A stretch of 64,000 bases of DNA from NCBI RefSeq assembly GCF_000308675.1, contig NZ_BAGE01000041.1, forward strand, positions 372,001 through 436,000, read 5' to 3'. Positions 22,170-32,124 of this stretch are shown here, piece by piece. The stretch's first letter is position 1; every line of letters starts with the position of its first letter. Origin of the DNA: Nocardia paucivorans NBRC 100373 (lineage in GTDB: Bacteria; Actinomycetota; Actinomycetes; Mycobacteriales; Mycobacteriaceae). The notes under the pieces were generated by a model. The model saw only the letters and a program-made list of their open reading frames with translations. It was not told the DNA's origin and did no database searches. The translations under genes were made by a program, and so were the position numbers.

Positions 22170-22949
22170 GTGGTGTGTGCTGTCCCCATGCAGCGTATGC
22201 CCAATGCGATTCAGCTCACAGACCTCGACGACGAGGAACTCGCCGCGCGTTACGCCTATCCCGCCCGTCTCGGGCAACCCTGGGTGCGGGTCAATTTCGT
22301 CTCCAGCATCGATGGTGCCGCCACCAGCGCGGGCCGCACGGGTGGATTCGGCACCCCGGCGGACAAACGGGTGTTCGGGTTGTTGCGTGAACTGGCCGAT
22401 GTGGTGCTGGTGGGCGCAGGTACCGTTCGAGCGGAGAACTACGGCGGCGCGCGGACCGACGAGGTCTTCCGCCGGTGGCTGTTCGAGCAGGGTTTCGGGG
22501 GACATCCCACGGGCACTGCGCCGCCGATCGCGGTGGTGACCGCATTCGGTGCCCTGGACCCCACCGGCCGGCTGTTCGCCGAGGCGACGACCCCACCGCT
22601 GATCCTGACCACCGCCGCGGCCTCCGAGGAACGGCGCAAGGAATTCACCGCCGCCGGCGCCGAGGTGATCATCGCCGGCGAACGGGAGATCACCCCGCAC
22701 GCGGTCATCGATCTGCTCGCGGCGCGTGGACTGCGGCGGGTGCTGTGCGAAGGTGGGCCGCGGCTGTTCGGCCAACTGCTCACCGCCGATCTGGTGGACG
22801 AACTGTGTCTGACCACCGCACCGGTGTTGACGGGCGGTACCTCGATGCGAATTTCGGTCTCGCAGGTGGAGTTCCGCATGCCGATGCGACTCGACGATCT
22901 GATCTACGACAGCGACGGAACGGTGCTCACCCGTTGGGTCCGTTCGTGA
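22170..22949 (+). CDS. RibD C-terminal domain reductase (pyrimidine reductase family)
   Basis: About 259 residues, a single RibD_C (DHFR-like) domain without the deaminase half. Seen: VRVNFVSSIDGAATSAGRTG (substrate loop), LRELADVVLVGAGTVRAENY, and LRRVLCEGGPRLFGQLLTAD (NADPH-binding GGPxL). It matches M. tuberculosis Rv2671, which can act as a dihydrofolate reductase substitute and otherwise belongs to riboflavin-type reductases. The start is either a GTG at 22170, with TAGCCT 6 nt upstream (leaderless), or ATG 22188. Confidence 0.88.
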   Translation: MVCAVPMQRMPNAIQLTDLDDEELAARYAYPARLGQPWVRVNFVSSIDGAATSAGRTGGFGTPADKRVFGLLRELADVVLVGAGTVRAENYGGARTDEVFRRWLFEQGFGGHPTGTAPPIAVVTAFGALDPTGRLFAEATTPPLILTTAAASEERRKEFTAAGAEVIIAGEREITPHAVIDLLAARGLRRVLCEGGPRLFGQLLTADLVDELCLTTAPVLTGGTSMRISVSQVEFRMPMRLDDLIYDSDGTVLTRWVRS

Positions 22950-22981
22950 AAGACGAACGCGGACCTGGCAGGCTGTAGCGC

Positions 22982-24550
22982 ATGCGCTGGACTCGGACCG
23001 TGGTGCCGCCGTCGGTACTCGCCCTGGCACTGTCGATCGTCATCGCCGGATGTGGCGCCGGTCCCTCCGACCGGCCCCATGTCGCCGTCGAACGGCCGCC
23101 GGCCCCCGGCGGTCCCGCCCGTACGGAACAGGCTCCGCCGCCCGCGCCGGAAGTGCCGAAGAAAGACCTCGCCTGGCAGGAATGCACCCAGCCGACCTTC
23201 GATCGGCTCGGGCTCGGCCCGGCGCCGCAGGGCGTGGTGCTGGACTGCGCGGAGTACCAAACCCCCATCGATACCGCCGGCACCGTGCTCGGTTCCTTCC
23301 GCACCGGCGCGGTCCGCGCCCGGCTCCCGCAGACCCCGCCCGATACCGCGCCGCTGATCCTGACCTCCGGGAGCGATCTGTCCTCCACGGCCACCCTGGC
23401 CGGGCTGGTCGCGACGGCCGGGGCGCAGACGAACCAGCTCCTGACCGAGCGGCCCATCGTCGCCGTGGACCGCCGGGGCATCGGCAGTTCCCAGGCCATC
23501 GATTGTCTGACGGCGGATATCCGCCGCGGAATGCAGGACAACGCTCAGTTCGCGCCCGGCGGCAACCCGGCCGGCGCACTGACCGAACTCGGCCAGGACG
23601 CCACCATCGCCTGCCGGGACTTCCTGCAGCCCTACGACGGCACCTTCGACGCCGCCCACGCAGCCGACGATATCGATCAACTGCGCAAGCAGTGGGAGGT
23701 CGAGCACATCGCGCTGCTCGGCACCGGCGACGGCGGCCGCGTCGCGCTCGAGTACGCGCGTAAATACGGTGAGCATCTGACCCGGCTGATTCTCGACTCC
23801 CCCGCCGCGGTCGGCGCCGATGCGGTGACACAGGCCGAACAGCAGGTTCAGGGGGCGGAGGCCGCACTGACCGCCTTCGCACAACGATGCGTGGGCGTGG
23901 GCTGTTCCCTCGGCCCCGATCCGCGTGGGGCGGTGATCGCGCTGATCCGCAAGGCGGAGGCCGGGCAACTCGGCGATATCTCGGCCAATGCGGTAGTGAC
24001 CGCGGTGACCGGATTCCTCGGCGACCCCCGAGCCGATCAGGCGACCCGAACCACCACGCTGGCCGATGCCCTGTCGGCGGCCGACCGCGAGGACCTCGGT
24101 CCGCTCACCGCCCTGATCGAGCGGGAGAACGCCGCCCGCGCCTCCGACGGCCAGTTCGTCAACCGATGCACCGACACCTTCCGACCGCCAACCCCCACCC
24201 AGGCCGGCCAACTGGCCGAGACCTGGGGAGAAAAGTATCCGGCGTTCGGCCGCGCCACCGCGCTGGCATTGCTGACCTGCTCGGCCTGGCCGGCCAGCGA
24301 ACCGCCCCCCGCCCCGGAGAAGCTGGACCTGCCCGTTCTGGTGTTGGCCGGTGTCGCCGATCCGGTGAGCGGCGCCGGACAGGCCTCGGTGACCGGTCGG
24401 CTCGGCACCGCCGGCGCCCGCCATGCCACCATGGTCTGGCAGGGGTGGGGGCATCCGGTCAGCACACATTCCGGATGCGCCCAGCGGGCCGTCGTCGACT
24501 ACCTGAACGAGGCCCGGCTCCCCGGCGACGGAACCGCCTGCCCCGCCTGA
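22982..24550 (+). CDS. Lipoprotein alpha/beta-hydrolase-fold protein (Rv2672-like)
   Basis: A 522-residue protein. The signal peptide ends in lipobox VIAGC (Cys near residue 24), followed by a Pro/Ala-rich linker. The fold resembles the tripeptidyl-aminopeptidase type (PLILTSGSDLSSTATLAG, ERPIVAVDRRGIGSS, and the C-terminal TAP-like cap LDLPVLVLAGVADPVSGA with GWGHPVS). The nucleophile elbow, normally GxSxG, reads LLGTGDGGRVAL, with Asp where Ser is expected, so normal serine hydrolysis is doubtful. The gene lies between the RibD-like gene and aftC, as in mycobacteria. Confidence 0.82.
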   Translation: MRWTRTVVPPSVLALALSIVIAGCGAGPSDRPHVAVERPPAPGGPARTEQAPPPAPEVPKKDLAWQECTQPTFDRLGLGPAPQGVVLDCAEYQTPIDTAGTVLGSFRTGAVRARLPQTPPDTAPLILTSGSDLSSTATLAGLVATAGAQTNQLLTERPIVAVDRRGIGSSQAIDCLTADIRRGMQDNAQFAPGGNPAGALTELGQDATIACRDFLQPYDGTFDAAHAADDIDQLRKQWEVEHIALLGTGDGGRVALEYARKYGEHLTRLILDSPAAVGADAVTQAEQQVQGAEAALTAFAQRCVGVGCSLGPDPRGAVIALIRKAEAGQLGDISANAVVTAVTGFLGDPRADQATRTTTLADALSAADREDLGPLTALIERENAARASDGQFVNRCTDTFRPPTPTQAGQLAETWGEKYPAFGRATALALLTCSAWPASEPPPAPEKLDLPVLVLAGVADPVSGAGQASVTGRLGTAGARHATMVWQGWGHPVSTHSGCAQRAVVDYLNEARLPGDGTACPA

Positions 24551-24568
24551 CCGGAACACTTGGACGAG

Positions 24569-24611
24569 TTTGCGCTCCGAGCGGCGGCGAACCCCCCGCT
24601 CGGAGCGCAAA
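24569..24611 (+). terminator. 16-bp perfect hairpin between hydrolase and aftC
   Basis: TTTGCGCTCCGAGCGG (24569-24584) pairs with CCGCTCGGAGCGCAAA (24596-24611) with an 11-nt loop, 18 nt past the hydrolase stop. Confidence 0.8.
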
Positions 24612-24646
24612 TCGGGTGGGGCCACGGCAACACCGGAGCACGTTCG

Positions 24647-26047
24647 GTGTACCGTGCCCCAGTGCTCCTAAGACAGCTCGAGCCCCGGACAGCTCGTACC
24701 ACCGCTGACGTGCTCAAGTTCGCACTATGGCCGCTGGCGGTCATGACCGTGCTGAACCGTGTTTTCATCAAGGCTGTCAACGGTTTCATCACCGACGACT
24801 ACAAGCCCGTCTACGCGGCCTCATTCGAGTTCCTCAACGGTCGTCCGGTGTACACTGCGAATTTCGACTCCGTCGATCCGCACTACCTGTACCCCCCGAG
24901 CGGCACCCTGCTGATCGCGCCGATCGCCGTGATCGATTACGAGAAGTCGCGGTGGTTGTTCATTCTGCTCAATGCGATCGCGATCCTGATCGCGTGGTAT
25001 CTGCTGCTGCGGTTGTTCGACTACACGATGCGCTCGGTCGCCGCGCCCGCGCTGCTGTTGGCGATGTTCATGTCCGAGACGGTCATCAACACATTGGTGT
25101 TCACCAATGTCAACGGCTGCCTGCTGCTGGCCGAGATGATCTTCTTGCTGTTGCTGCTACGTCGGCGTGATCTGTGGGCGGGAGCGGTGCTCGGATTGAC
25201 CATCGCGGTGAAACCCACCCTCGCGCCGCTGCTGCTGATCGTGGCGGTGCGTAAACAGTGGGGAGTGTTCGTCACGGCGATCGCGGTGCCGCTCGTCCTG
25301 ACCGCGGTCGCCTGGCCACTGTCTAAGGACCCGGAACAGTTCTTCATCCATACGTTGCCGTATCTGCTCGAATCGCGGGACTACTTCAACAGCGCCATCG
25401 TCGGCAACGCCGAGTACTATGGTCTGCCGTCCTGGCTCACCTGGGGTATCCGTCTGAGTATGGCCGCCATGGTCGCGGTCACACTGTGGCTGCTCTACCG
25501 CTACTACCGACACGACGAACTGTTCTTCGTGACCACGTCCTCCGGGGTGCTGCTCATCGCGTCCTGGTTGCTGTCGTCGCTGGGCCAGATGTACTACTCG
25601 ATGCTGCTGTTCCCGTTCCTCATGTCGGTTGTGCTGCGCAATTCGGTACTGCGCAACTGGCCGGCCTGGCTGGCGGTCTTCGGTTTCATGTCCTATGACA
25701 AATGGCTGTCGGACCGATGGCCGGATGTCGGCCGCAACCTGGAGTATCTGCGGATCACCTTCGGTTGGGGTCTGATGCTGATCGTGGTGTTCTGCGTCCT
25801 GGGCGATCGTTATCTGGCCGCTCGCCGCAGCGGCCGGCTGCCGCAGCTCGACCAACCCTGGATGGTCACGGCGCCGGATTCCCGCGTTGCGGGGGTCGAG
25901 ACCGACACATCGGCTCGGCGGCCCGACGGCGAGCCGGAGACAGGGAAGCCGGAATCCGCCCGGGTGTCGGAACAATCGCCTCGCACCGATGCGGTGCGCT
26001 ATGGAACCACGACGGTCGACGGGAATCGTATTAGCGTGGAGGGATGA
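24647..26047 (+). CDS. aftC: Arabinofuranosyltransferase AftC (GT87)
   Basis: A 466-residue polytopic membrane protein of the GT-C type that adds alpha-1,3-arabinofuranosyl branches from decaprenyl-phospho-arabinose in arabinogalactan and lipoarabinomannan synthesis. Family hallmarks: NGFITDDYKPVYAASFEFL (acidic DD in the first periplasmic loop), DPHYLYPPSGTLLIAP, ETVINTLVFTNVNGCLLL, YFNSAIVGNAEYYGLPSWL and a late NWPAWLAVFGFMSYDKWL. Ten or more helices are apparent; the last 65 residues are a charged tail. GTG 24647 has GGAG 8 nt upstream; GTG 24662 is an alternative. The stop overlaps msrB by 4 bp. Confidence 0.92.
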   Translation: MYRAPVLLRQLEPRTARTTADVLKFALWPLAVMTVLNRVFIKAVNGFITDDYKPVYAASFEFLNGRPVYTANFDSVDPHYLYPPSGTLLIAPIAVIDYEKSRWLFILLNAIAILIAWYLLLRLFDYTMRSVAAPALLLAMFMSETVINTLVFTNVNGCLLLAEMIFLLLLLRRRDLWAGAVLGLTIAVKPTLAPLLLIVAVRKQWGVFVTAIAVPLVLTAVAWPLSKDPEQFFIHTLPYLLESRDYFNSAIVGNAEYYGLPSWLTWGIRLSMAAMVAVTLWLLYRYYRHDELFFVTTSSGVLLIASWLLSSLGQMYYSMLLFPFLMSVVLRNSVLRNWPAWLAVFGFMSYDKWLSDRWPDVGRNLEYLRITFGWGLMLIVVFCVLGDRYLAARRSGRLPQLDQPWMVTAPDSRVAGVETDTSARRPDGEPETGKPESARVSEQSPRTDAVRYGTTTVDGNRISVEG

Positions 26048-26496
26048 GCTCCGACCAGGACGCGACCGATACCTCCCTGCCCGAACCGCGGATCCGGCTG
26101 ACCCCCCAGCAGTGGCGGGCGAAGCTGGATCCGATGGAATACGCGGTGTTGCGCGAGGCCGCCACCGAGCGGCCGTTCACCGGCGAATACACCGACACCA
26201 CCACCGAAGGCATCTACGTCTGCCGAGCGTGCGGTGCAGAACTCTTCCGCAGTACGGAGAAGTTCGCCTCGCACTGTGGCTGGCCCTCCTTCTTCGACCC
26301 GGCCGATTCCGACGCGGTGCTGCTGCGCCCGGACAATTCCCTGGGCATGCACCGGGTCGAAGTGCTGTGCGCGAATTGCCACAGCCACCTCGGCCACGTC
26401 TTCGAAGGTGAGGGGTACCCGACACCCACGGACAAGCGCTACTGCATCAACTCGATCGCACTGCGACTGCACCCCTCGAACAGCGCGGCGCAATAA
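26044..26496 (+). CDS. msrB: Peptide-methionine (R)-S-oxide reductase MsrB
   Basis: A 150-residue protein. The zinc site is formed by CRACG and CANCH; the catalytic Cys is in RYCINSIALRL. CGWPSFFDP, SLGMHRVEVLC and HLGHVFEGEGYPTP are family signatures. It repairs methionine-R-sulfoxide in oxidised proteins. The start overlaps the aftC stop (ATGA), giving coupled translation. Confidence 0.95.
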   Translation: MSSDQDATDTSLPEPRIRLTPQQWRAKLDPMEYAVLREAATERPFTGEYTDTTTEGIYVCRACGAELFRSTEKFASHCGWPSFFDPADSDAVLLRPDNSLGMHRVEVLCANCHSHLGHVFEGEGYPTPTDKRYCINSIALRLHPSNSAAQ

Positions 26497-26545
26497 TCGG
26501 TTCCGCCGTAGCGCGCAGCGAAACCGTACGATGCGCCGAGCCCGT

Positions 26546-26578
26546 CGCGCCGGCCCCGAAATTCGGGGGGTCGGCGCG
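26546..26578. terminator. Bidirectional hairpin between msrB and hemQ
   Basis: CGCGCCG...CCCCGAA pairs with TTCGGGG...CGGCGCG around a tiny loop, between the two convergent genes. Confidence 0.65.
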
Positions 26579-26598
26579 GCACGGAGGCGTGGGGCGGA

Positions 26599-27294
26599 TC
26601 AGGGCAGTGCGGCCATGAGCTGTTCGATCTCGACCCGCGGACCGGTGAAGAACGGGATCTCCTTGCGCACGTGCAACCGGGCCTCGGTGGCCCGCAGATC
26701 ACGCATGAGATCGACGATCCGATGCAGTTCCGGCGCCTCGAAGGCGAGGATCCACTCGTAGTCGCCGAGCGCGAACGCACTCACCGTATTGGCTCGCACA
26801 TCCGGGTAACCGCGAGCCGCCTTGCCGTGGTCGGCGAGCATCTTGCGCCGTTCTTCGTCGGGCAGCAGGTACCACTCGTAGGACCGGACGAACGGGTAGA
26901 CACAGATGTAGGCGCCGGGGTCCTCACCCGCGAGGAAGGCGGGGATATGACTCTTGTTGAACTCGGCGGGCCGGTGCAGGGCGGTATTGCTCCACACCGG
27001 GGTGGCGGCCCGGCCCAGTTCGGTGGTGCGCCGGAAATCGGCGTACGCCGCCTGCAGGTCCTCGACCCGCTCGGCGTGGGTCCACACCATGAAATCGGCA
27101 TCGGCCCGCATACCGGCGACATCGTAGATACCGCGTACCACCACCTCCCGGTCGGCGAGACCGTCGAAGAACGCGCGGGCCTCCTTGGTCGCCGCTTCCC
27201 GGTCGTCGCCCAGCACGCCGGGTCGCACCTGGTACACCGAGAACATCAGGTAACGAATGGTGGAGTTGAGAGCCTGGTAATCGAGTCGCGCCAT
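26599..27294 (-). CDS. hemQ: Coproheme decarboxylase HemQ
   Basis: A 231-residue protein of the chlorite dismutase-like fold. The likely catalytic tyrosine is Tyr133 in [12 protein letters not shown], the motif of actinobacterial HemQ, and His156 in ADHGKAARG is the probable haem ligand. It converts iron-coproporphyrin III to haem b with peroxide in the last step of the coproporphyrin-dependent route. No Arg of true chlorite dismutases is required. ATG 27294 overlaps a GGGGG ribosome site. It lies downstream of hemE and hemY on the same strand. Confidence 0.93.
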   Translation of the reverse strand: MARLDYQALNSTIRYLMFSVYQVRPGVLGDDREAATKEARAFFDGLADREVVVRGIYDVAGMRADADFMVWTHAERVEDLQAAYADFRRTTELGRAATPVWSNTALHRPAEFNKSHIPAFLAGEDPGAYICVYPFVRSYEWYLLPDEERRKMLADHGKAARGYPDVRANTVSAFALGDYEWILAFEAPELHRIVDLMRDLRATEARLHVRKEIPFFTGPRVEIEQLMAALP

Positions 27295-27390
27295 ACCCCC
27301 ATCGTGCCACTGCGGGTCCGCGAGCTTTCGTCGGCGGTCGTCTCCGCCGACCCACTCCGGCCGGCGATCCACCACCGGATATCCGCCGAT

Positions 27391-28740
27391 TCAGCCGACG
27401 AGCGCCGTCGCTATCCGCCGGGCCGCCGCGGTCGCCGCGGCGACACAGGCCGGTACCCCGACACCGTGCAGATAGGCCCCGGTGACGGCGAGCCCGTCGA
27501 TATCCGCGACCGCCGACTCGATATCGGCCACCCGCTCGGTATGTCCCGGCGCGTACTGGGCGAGACCCCCCGGCCACCGTTGCACGATAGCCGACAGCAC
27601 GGTGATCGGGATCCCGGTGACCGTCGCCAGATCCGCGGCGGCGGCGTCGACGAGGTCGGTATCGGACCAGGACAACGGGGCGTCGTCGCCGAACTTGCCG
27701 AACGAGGCCCGCACCAGGGCGGTGTCCCGGGCCGCCAGATGCGACCATTTGCGACTGGACAGGGTGAACGCCTTGGCCCGCAAGGCTTCTCCGGTGGCCA
27801 CCAGGATGCCGGAATTCTGCGGAAGCGGGGTGTCCCGGGGCAGAGCCAACGCCACGACCACCGAAGAGGACAACTCGATCCCGGCGGCGGCCTCGGCGGC
27901 GGCGGGAACGATATCGCGGAGCAGTCGGGCGGTTACGGGGGCGGGAGTGGCGAGCACCACTGCATCCACCGCGCCGACCGGATCCAACTGCCAGCCCCGG
28001 CCCGCTCGGGTCAATTCGGTGACGGCCGTCGACCGAACGATCGTGGCCGCCGCCCGCTCGGCCAGCGCGTCCAGCAGTACGCGGTAACCGTCGCGGATAC
28101 CCCCGAACACGGGGGCCGTCGAGGGCGGCGGCAATACCTCGGTCACCGCCGCGGTGAGGCTGGGTGCGCCCCGGTCCAACGCGGCGGCCAGGGTGGGCAG
28201 GGCCGCCCGGACACCGATCGAGGACGAGATTCCCGCGTACACCCCGCCGAGCAGCGGATCGACACTGCGTTCGACGGTCTGGGCACCGAACCGGTCGGCG
28301 ACCAGACCGAAGACATCGATATCGCCGCCGGGGCGCCAGTCGAGGGGACGGTCGGGTTCCGCGGCTATACGCGCCAGGGTTTCCGCGTCGACCAATCCCC
28401 GAACCGATTCCGGACCGGCCGGGATACCCATCAGTGTGCGTTCCGGAAGCGGATGTGTCTCCCCTCCGGCCCAGATCAGCGGGCGGAGTCCGGCGGGTGT
28501 CACCAGCTGCGATTCCAACCCCAGTTCACGCAGGAGGTCACCCACCTCGGGCCGCCGACCCACAAAGGCCTCGGCCCCCAGGTCGAACGGTTCACCCGCG
28601 AGTTCGCCGGTACGAAGCACCCCACCGACCCGATCCCGGCCTTCCACCACCATGATCTCGGCCGACTCGCCCAACGACCCCCGCAACCGGTAGGCCACGA
28701 CGAGCCCGCTGATTCCCCCACCGACCACCGCGATTCTCAT
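27391..28740 (-). CDS. hemY: Coproporphyrinogen III oxidase (HemY/CgoX), FAD-dependent
   Basis: A 449-residue protein. The FAD-binding motif IAVVGGGISGLVVAYRLRG is at the N-terminus, followed by VVEGRDRVGGVLRT and FDLGAEAFVGRRPE. RSVDPLLGGVYAGISSSIGV and the C-terminal ITGAYLHGVGVPACVAA-type segment (here VTGAYLHGVGVPACV) are typical of the oxygen-dependent porphyrinogen oxidase family; in actinobacteria with HemQ the substrate is coproporphyrinogen III. It sits between hemE and hemQ, 96 nt upstream of hemQ. Confidence 0.93.
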   Translation of the reverse strand: MRIAVVGGGISGLVVAYRLRGSLGESAEIMVVEGRDRVGGVLRTGELAGEPFDLGAEAFVGRRPEVGDLLRELGLESQLVTPAGLRPLIWAGGETHPLPERTLMGIPAGPESVRGLVDAETLARIAAEPDRPLDWRPGGDIDVFGLVADRFGAQTVERSVDPLLGGVYAGISSSIGVRAALPTLAAALDRGAPSLTAAVTEVLPPPSTAPVFGGIRDGYRVLLDALAERAAATIVRSTAVTELTRAGRGWQLDPVGAVDAVVLATPAPVTARLLRDIVPAAAEAAAGIELSSSVVVALALPRDTPLPQNSGILVATGEALRAKAFTLSSRKWSHLAARDTALVRASFGKFGDDAPLSWSDTDLVDAAAADLATVTGIPITVLSAIVQRWPGGLAQYAPGHTERVADIESAVADIDGLAVTGAYLHGVGVPACVAAATAAARRIATALVG

Positions 28741-28805
28741 ACCTCGAACCGTATCGGTGTCCCCGCCACGGCCTACGCCCCGGGGCGCCGGCCCGCGACG
28801 GCGGA

Positions 28806-29861
28806 TCAGAGTTCGTGGACCAACTGCACCAAAGCGGTCAGCACACCGGGATCGGTGTCCGGCAGCACCCCGTGACCCAGATTGAAGATATGGCCGGCGG
28901 CACCCATCGTCACCGCGGCATCGGCCTCGGCGACGATCCGGCGTACTTGCGCCTCCACCACGGGCCAACCGGCGAACAGCACCGCGGGATCGAGATTGCC
29001 CTGCAAGGCCTTTCCGGGGCCGACCCGACGTACCGCCTCGGTCAACGGGACCCGCCAGTCCACACCGACCACATCGGCGCCCGCCTCCCCCATCGCGCCG
29101 AGCAGTTCCCCGGTGCCCACCCCGAAGTGGATGCGCGGCACCCCGGCATCGGCGATCTCGGCGAAGACCCGTTCCGAATGCGGCAGCACATGCGCGCGGT
29201 AGTCGGCCTGCGACAGCGCCCCGACCCAGGAGTCGAACAGCTGGATCGCGTCCACCCCGGCCGCCAGCTGCGCCTGCAGGAACACGATGGTGATATCGGT
29301 GAGAACGCCGAGCAGTTCGTGCCAGGCCTCCGGATCGGCGTACATCATCGCCTTGGTGCGCTCATGGTGTTTGCTCGGGCCGCCTTCGACCAGATAGGAG
29401 GCGAGGGTGAACGGCGCGCCCGCGAATCCGATCAACGGGGTGTCGCCGAGCGCGTCGGTCAGGAGGCCCACCGCGTCGGAGACCGCACCGACCTCTTCGG
29501 GCCGCAGCCGCGGTAGCGCGCGCACATCCGCGGCGGTGCGGACGGGTGAGGCGACCACCGGGCCCACTCCGGGGGCGATATCGAGCTCGATACCGGCCGC
29601 TTTGAGCGGGACCACGATATCGGAGAACAGGATGGCCGCATCGACTCCGTGCCGACGGATCGGCTGCATGGTGATCTCGCAGACCAGATCGGGGTCGAAA
29701 CAGGATTCGAGCATGCCTATACCGGCGCGGACCTCACGGTATTCGGGCAGTGACCGGCCAGCCTGGCGCATGAACCACACCGGCCGATGACTCGGTACGG
29801 CGCCGGTGGCGGCGGCCAGGAAGGGGGAATCGGTCAACCGGCGTCGGGTATGAGTGTTCAT
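28806..29861 (-). CDS. hemE: Uroporphyrinogen decarboxylase
   Basis: A 351-residue protein. Signatures: [16 protein letters not shown] (substrate-binding Arg residues), ILFSDIVVP (catalytic Asp), [29 protein letters not shown], and the C-terminal [13 protein letters not shown] (His). It decarboxylates the four acetate side chains of uroporphyrinogen III. ATG 29861 follows an in-frame GTG by one codon; either could start. First gene of the hemE-hemY-hemQ group. Confidence 0.95.
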   Translation of the reverse strand: MNTHTRRRLTDSPFLAAATGAVPSHRPVWFMRQAGRSLPEYREVRAGIGMLESCFDPDLVCEITMQPIRRHGVDAAILFSDIVVPLKAAGIELDIAPGVGPVVASPVRTAADVRALPRLRPEEVGAVSDAVGLLTDALGDTPLIGFAGAPFTLASYLVEGGPSKHHERTKAMMYADPEAWHELLGVLTDITIVFLQAQLAAGVDAIQLFDSWVGALSQADYRAHVLPHSERVFAEIADAGVPRIHFGVGTGELLGAMGEAGADVVGVDWRVPLTEAVRRVGPGKALQGNLDPAVLFAGWPVVEAQVRRIVAEADAAVTMGAAGHIFNLGHGVLPDTDPGVLTALVQLVHEL

Positions 29862-30098
29862 CACCGCTCATCGTAGGCCGGTAGCGGCGCGGTGGCGGAT
29901 TCGCGCGAGGAAAGCGGGATCACCGGTCGGGAACATTTCGTGCGGATCGCACCCGACACGACGAGGACGGAGAACCGGCGGCAACACCGGAACGCGACGA
30001 GGTGCGTTTACGATGGGATGCGCTCGGTCCATGTCGGCACCGGATGGCCCGGCGCGCCTCCGACCGCGCCGGGTACTCGGGGTCTACCGTCGTTCAGC

Positions 30099-30737
30099 GT
30101 GACACCGCTCGACTTCCGCGACGGCGCTGCACCGACCGAGGGCCCCGACGACGAACCCGCTTCATTTCGCGCCGCGACCGCGGCCATGGGTACCGCAACC
30201 GTGCATCCCCGGATCGAGCTGGCTCCGATCCGCCCTCCGCAGCGCCTCGCACCGTATTCCTACGCCCTCGGGGCCGAGGTCCGCCACGACGAGACATCGG
30301 CGGTGCCGGTCGACTCCGAGGGCGATGCCTTCGGCAGGCTCATCCTGCTCCACGACCCGAACGGCGCCGAGGCCTGGCACGGGACCTTTCGGCTCGTCGC
30401 CTACATCCAGGCCGATATCGATGCCGCGCTGGCCGCCGACCCGCTGCTGCCCGAAGTCGCCTGGAGTTGGTTGGTCGACGCCCTGGAATCGCGCGACGGA
30501 CCGTTCACCGCACTCGGCGGCACGGTGACCTCCACGAGTTCGGTCCGCTATGGCGATATCGCGGGGCCACCGCGGGCACATCAACTGGAGTTGCGGGCGT
30601 CGTGGACCGCGCGCACGACCGAGATGCGACCGCATGTGGAGGCCTTCGGCGAAGTGCTCGCCTACGCGGCCGGCCTGCCCCCGGCCGGTATCACCGATTT
30701 GCGGCCCCAGTCACACACCGATATCGACCGGCGGTGA
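30099..30737 (+). CDS. DUF3000 family protein
   Basis: A 212-residue cytosolic protein typical of actinobacterial DUF3000 (M. tuberculosis Rv2680). Seen: FRAATAAMGTATVHPRIELA, LGRLILLHDP-like GRLILLHDPNG, WHGTFRLVAYIQADIDAAL, and SYSVRYGDI-like SSVRYGDIAGPP. Function unknown. The GTG at 30099 has a TACCGT box 8 nt upstream, fitting a leaderless transcript. It precedes the RNase D-like gene by 21 nt, a conserved pairing. Confidence 0.82.
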   Translation: MTPLDFRDGAAPTEGPDDEPASFRAATAAMGTATVHPRIELAPIRPPQRLAPYSYALGAEVRHDETSAVPVDSEGDAFGRLILLHDPNGAEAWHGTFRLVAYIQADIDAALAADPLLPEVAWSWLVDALESRDGPFTALGGTVTSTSSVRYGDIAGPPRAHQLELRASWTARTTEMRPHVEAFGEVLAYAAGLPPAGITDLRPQSHTDIDRR

Positions 30738-30758
30738 GGGGACGTAAAGTCTTGCTCT

Positions 30759-32084
30759 ATGCCGGTAGCAGAGGAGCCCGCCCGTCACCCTTCCGGTGGT
30801 GACCCCTCGGGCGGGACAGCAGATTCCGCGGGAGCGAAGGAAGCCGCGTCCGCGGCGGTTCCGCTGCTCGCCCCGGCCGATGGGGTACCCCCGGTGCTGT
30901 CCACCGCGGAAGCGATCGCCGTCGCCGCCGATCGATTGGCGGCCGGTACCGGCCCCTTGGCGGTGGACGCCGAACGCGCGTCCGGGTTCCGGTATTCGGC
31001 GCGGGCGTATTTGATCCAGTTGCGGCGGGCCGGAGCGGGCACGGTGCTGATCGATCCGATTCCGGTCGCCGATGCGTTCGGGCCCTTGGCCGCCGCGATC
31101 AACGACCTGGAATGGGTACTACATTCGGCCGACCAGGATCTGCCCGGTCTGGCCGAGCTGGGCCTGCGGCCGGCCCGGCTCTTCGATACCGAGCTCGGCG
31201 GCCGACTGGCCGGCTTCGAACGGGTGGGGCTGGCGGCCATGGTGGAACGGCTGCTCGGGCGGGCGCTGCGCAAGGGGCACGGCGCGGCCGACTGGTCCAG
31301 CCGCCCGCTGCCGGCGGAATGGCTCAACTATGCCGCGCTGGATGTCGAACTGCTGCTGGAGTTGCGCGACGCGGTCGCCGCGGTACTGGCCGAGCAGGGC
31401 AAAACGGTATGGGCCGAACAGGAATTCGAGCATATTCGGCTGGCCGAACCACCGGCTCCGAAACCGGACCGCTGGCGCCGCACCTCCGGCATCCACGCCC
31501 TGCGCCGGGCACGACAACTGGCCATCGTCCGGGAACTGTGGATCACCCGGGACACCCTGGCGCGCACTCGCGATGTGGCGCCTTCCCGCGTCCTGCCCGA
31601 CGCGGCCATCATCGCCGCGGCGAGTGCCGATCCGAAAACCATCACCCAGTTGCGGGCGCTACCGGTATTCGGCGGCCCCCGCCAACGCCGGTACTCCCGG
31701 GAATGGCTGGCCGCGGTGGAACGGGCCCGCGCCCTACCGGACGCCGAGCTGCCGCCCATGAGCCAGCCCTATGACGGCCCACCCCCGGTGAATCGCTGGG
31801 AACGACGCGACCCGGCTGCCGCGGCCCGACTGGCGCGCGCCCGCGCGGCCATGGCCACCCTCTCGGAGGAGGTGTCGGTGCCGGTGGAGAATCTGCTCGC
31901 CCCGGATCTGCTCCGCCGCCTGTGCTGGAACGGGTTGCCCGACTACGACCGCGGTCCGGATTCGCTGCCCGACCTGGTGGCCGGTATCGAGGGCTTCCTG
32001 AAGGCCCACGGCGCCCGCCCGTGGCAGCGCGAACTCACAGTCGACCGGCTCGCCGCCGCCCTGATCGGCCAACCTTCCCGATAG
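30759..32084 (+). CDS. RNase D-like 3'-5' exonuclease with HRDC domain
   Basis: A 441-residue protein. The DEDD exonuclease residues are visible: Asp-x-Glu in PLAVDAERASGFRYS, Asp in LHSADQDLPGL, and Tyr/Asp in NYAALDVELLLEL. An HRDC domain (LRRARQLAIVRELWITRDTL) begins near residue 235, and a second helical region completes the C-terminus. It should trim tRNA and other structured RNA. The first 45 residues are disordered. TAAAGT lies 8 nt before the ATG, suggesting leaderless transcription. Matches Rv2681. Confidence 0.9.
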   Translation: MPVAEEPARHPSGGDPSGGTADSAGAKEAASAAVPLLAPADGVPPVLSTAEAIAVAADRLAAGTGPLAVDAERASGFRYSARAYLIQLRRAGAGTVLIDPIPVADAFGPLAAAINDLEWVLHSADQDLPGLAELGLRPARLFDTELGGRLAGFERVGLAAMVERLLGRALRKGHGAADWSSRPLPAEWLNYAALDVELLLELRDAVAAVLAEQGKTVWAEQEFEHIRLAEPPAPKPDRWRRTSGIHALRRARQLAIVRELWITRDTLARTRDVAPSRVLPDAAIIAAASADPKTITQLRALPVFGGPRQRRYSREWLAAVERARALPDAELPPMSQPYDGPPPVNRWERRDPAAAARLARARAAMATLSEEVSVPVENLLAPDLLRRLCWNGLPDYDRGPDSLPDLVAGIEGFLKAHGARPWQRELTVDRLAAALIGQPSR

Positions 32085-32124
32085 CTCTTCGTACCGCGTC
32101 CCGGCGCACCGTCCGGACCGGTGG

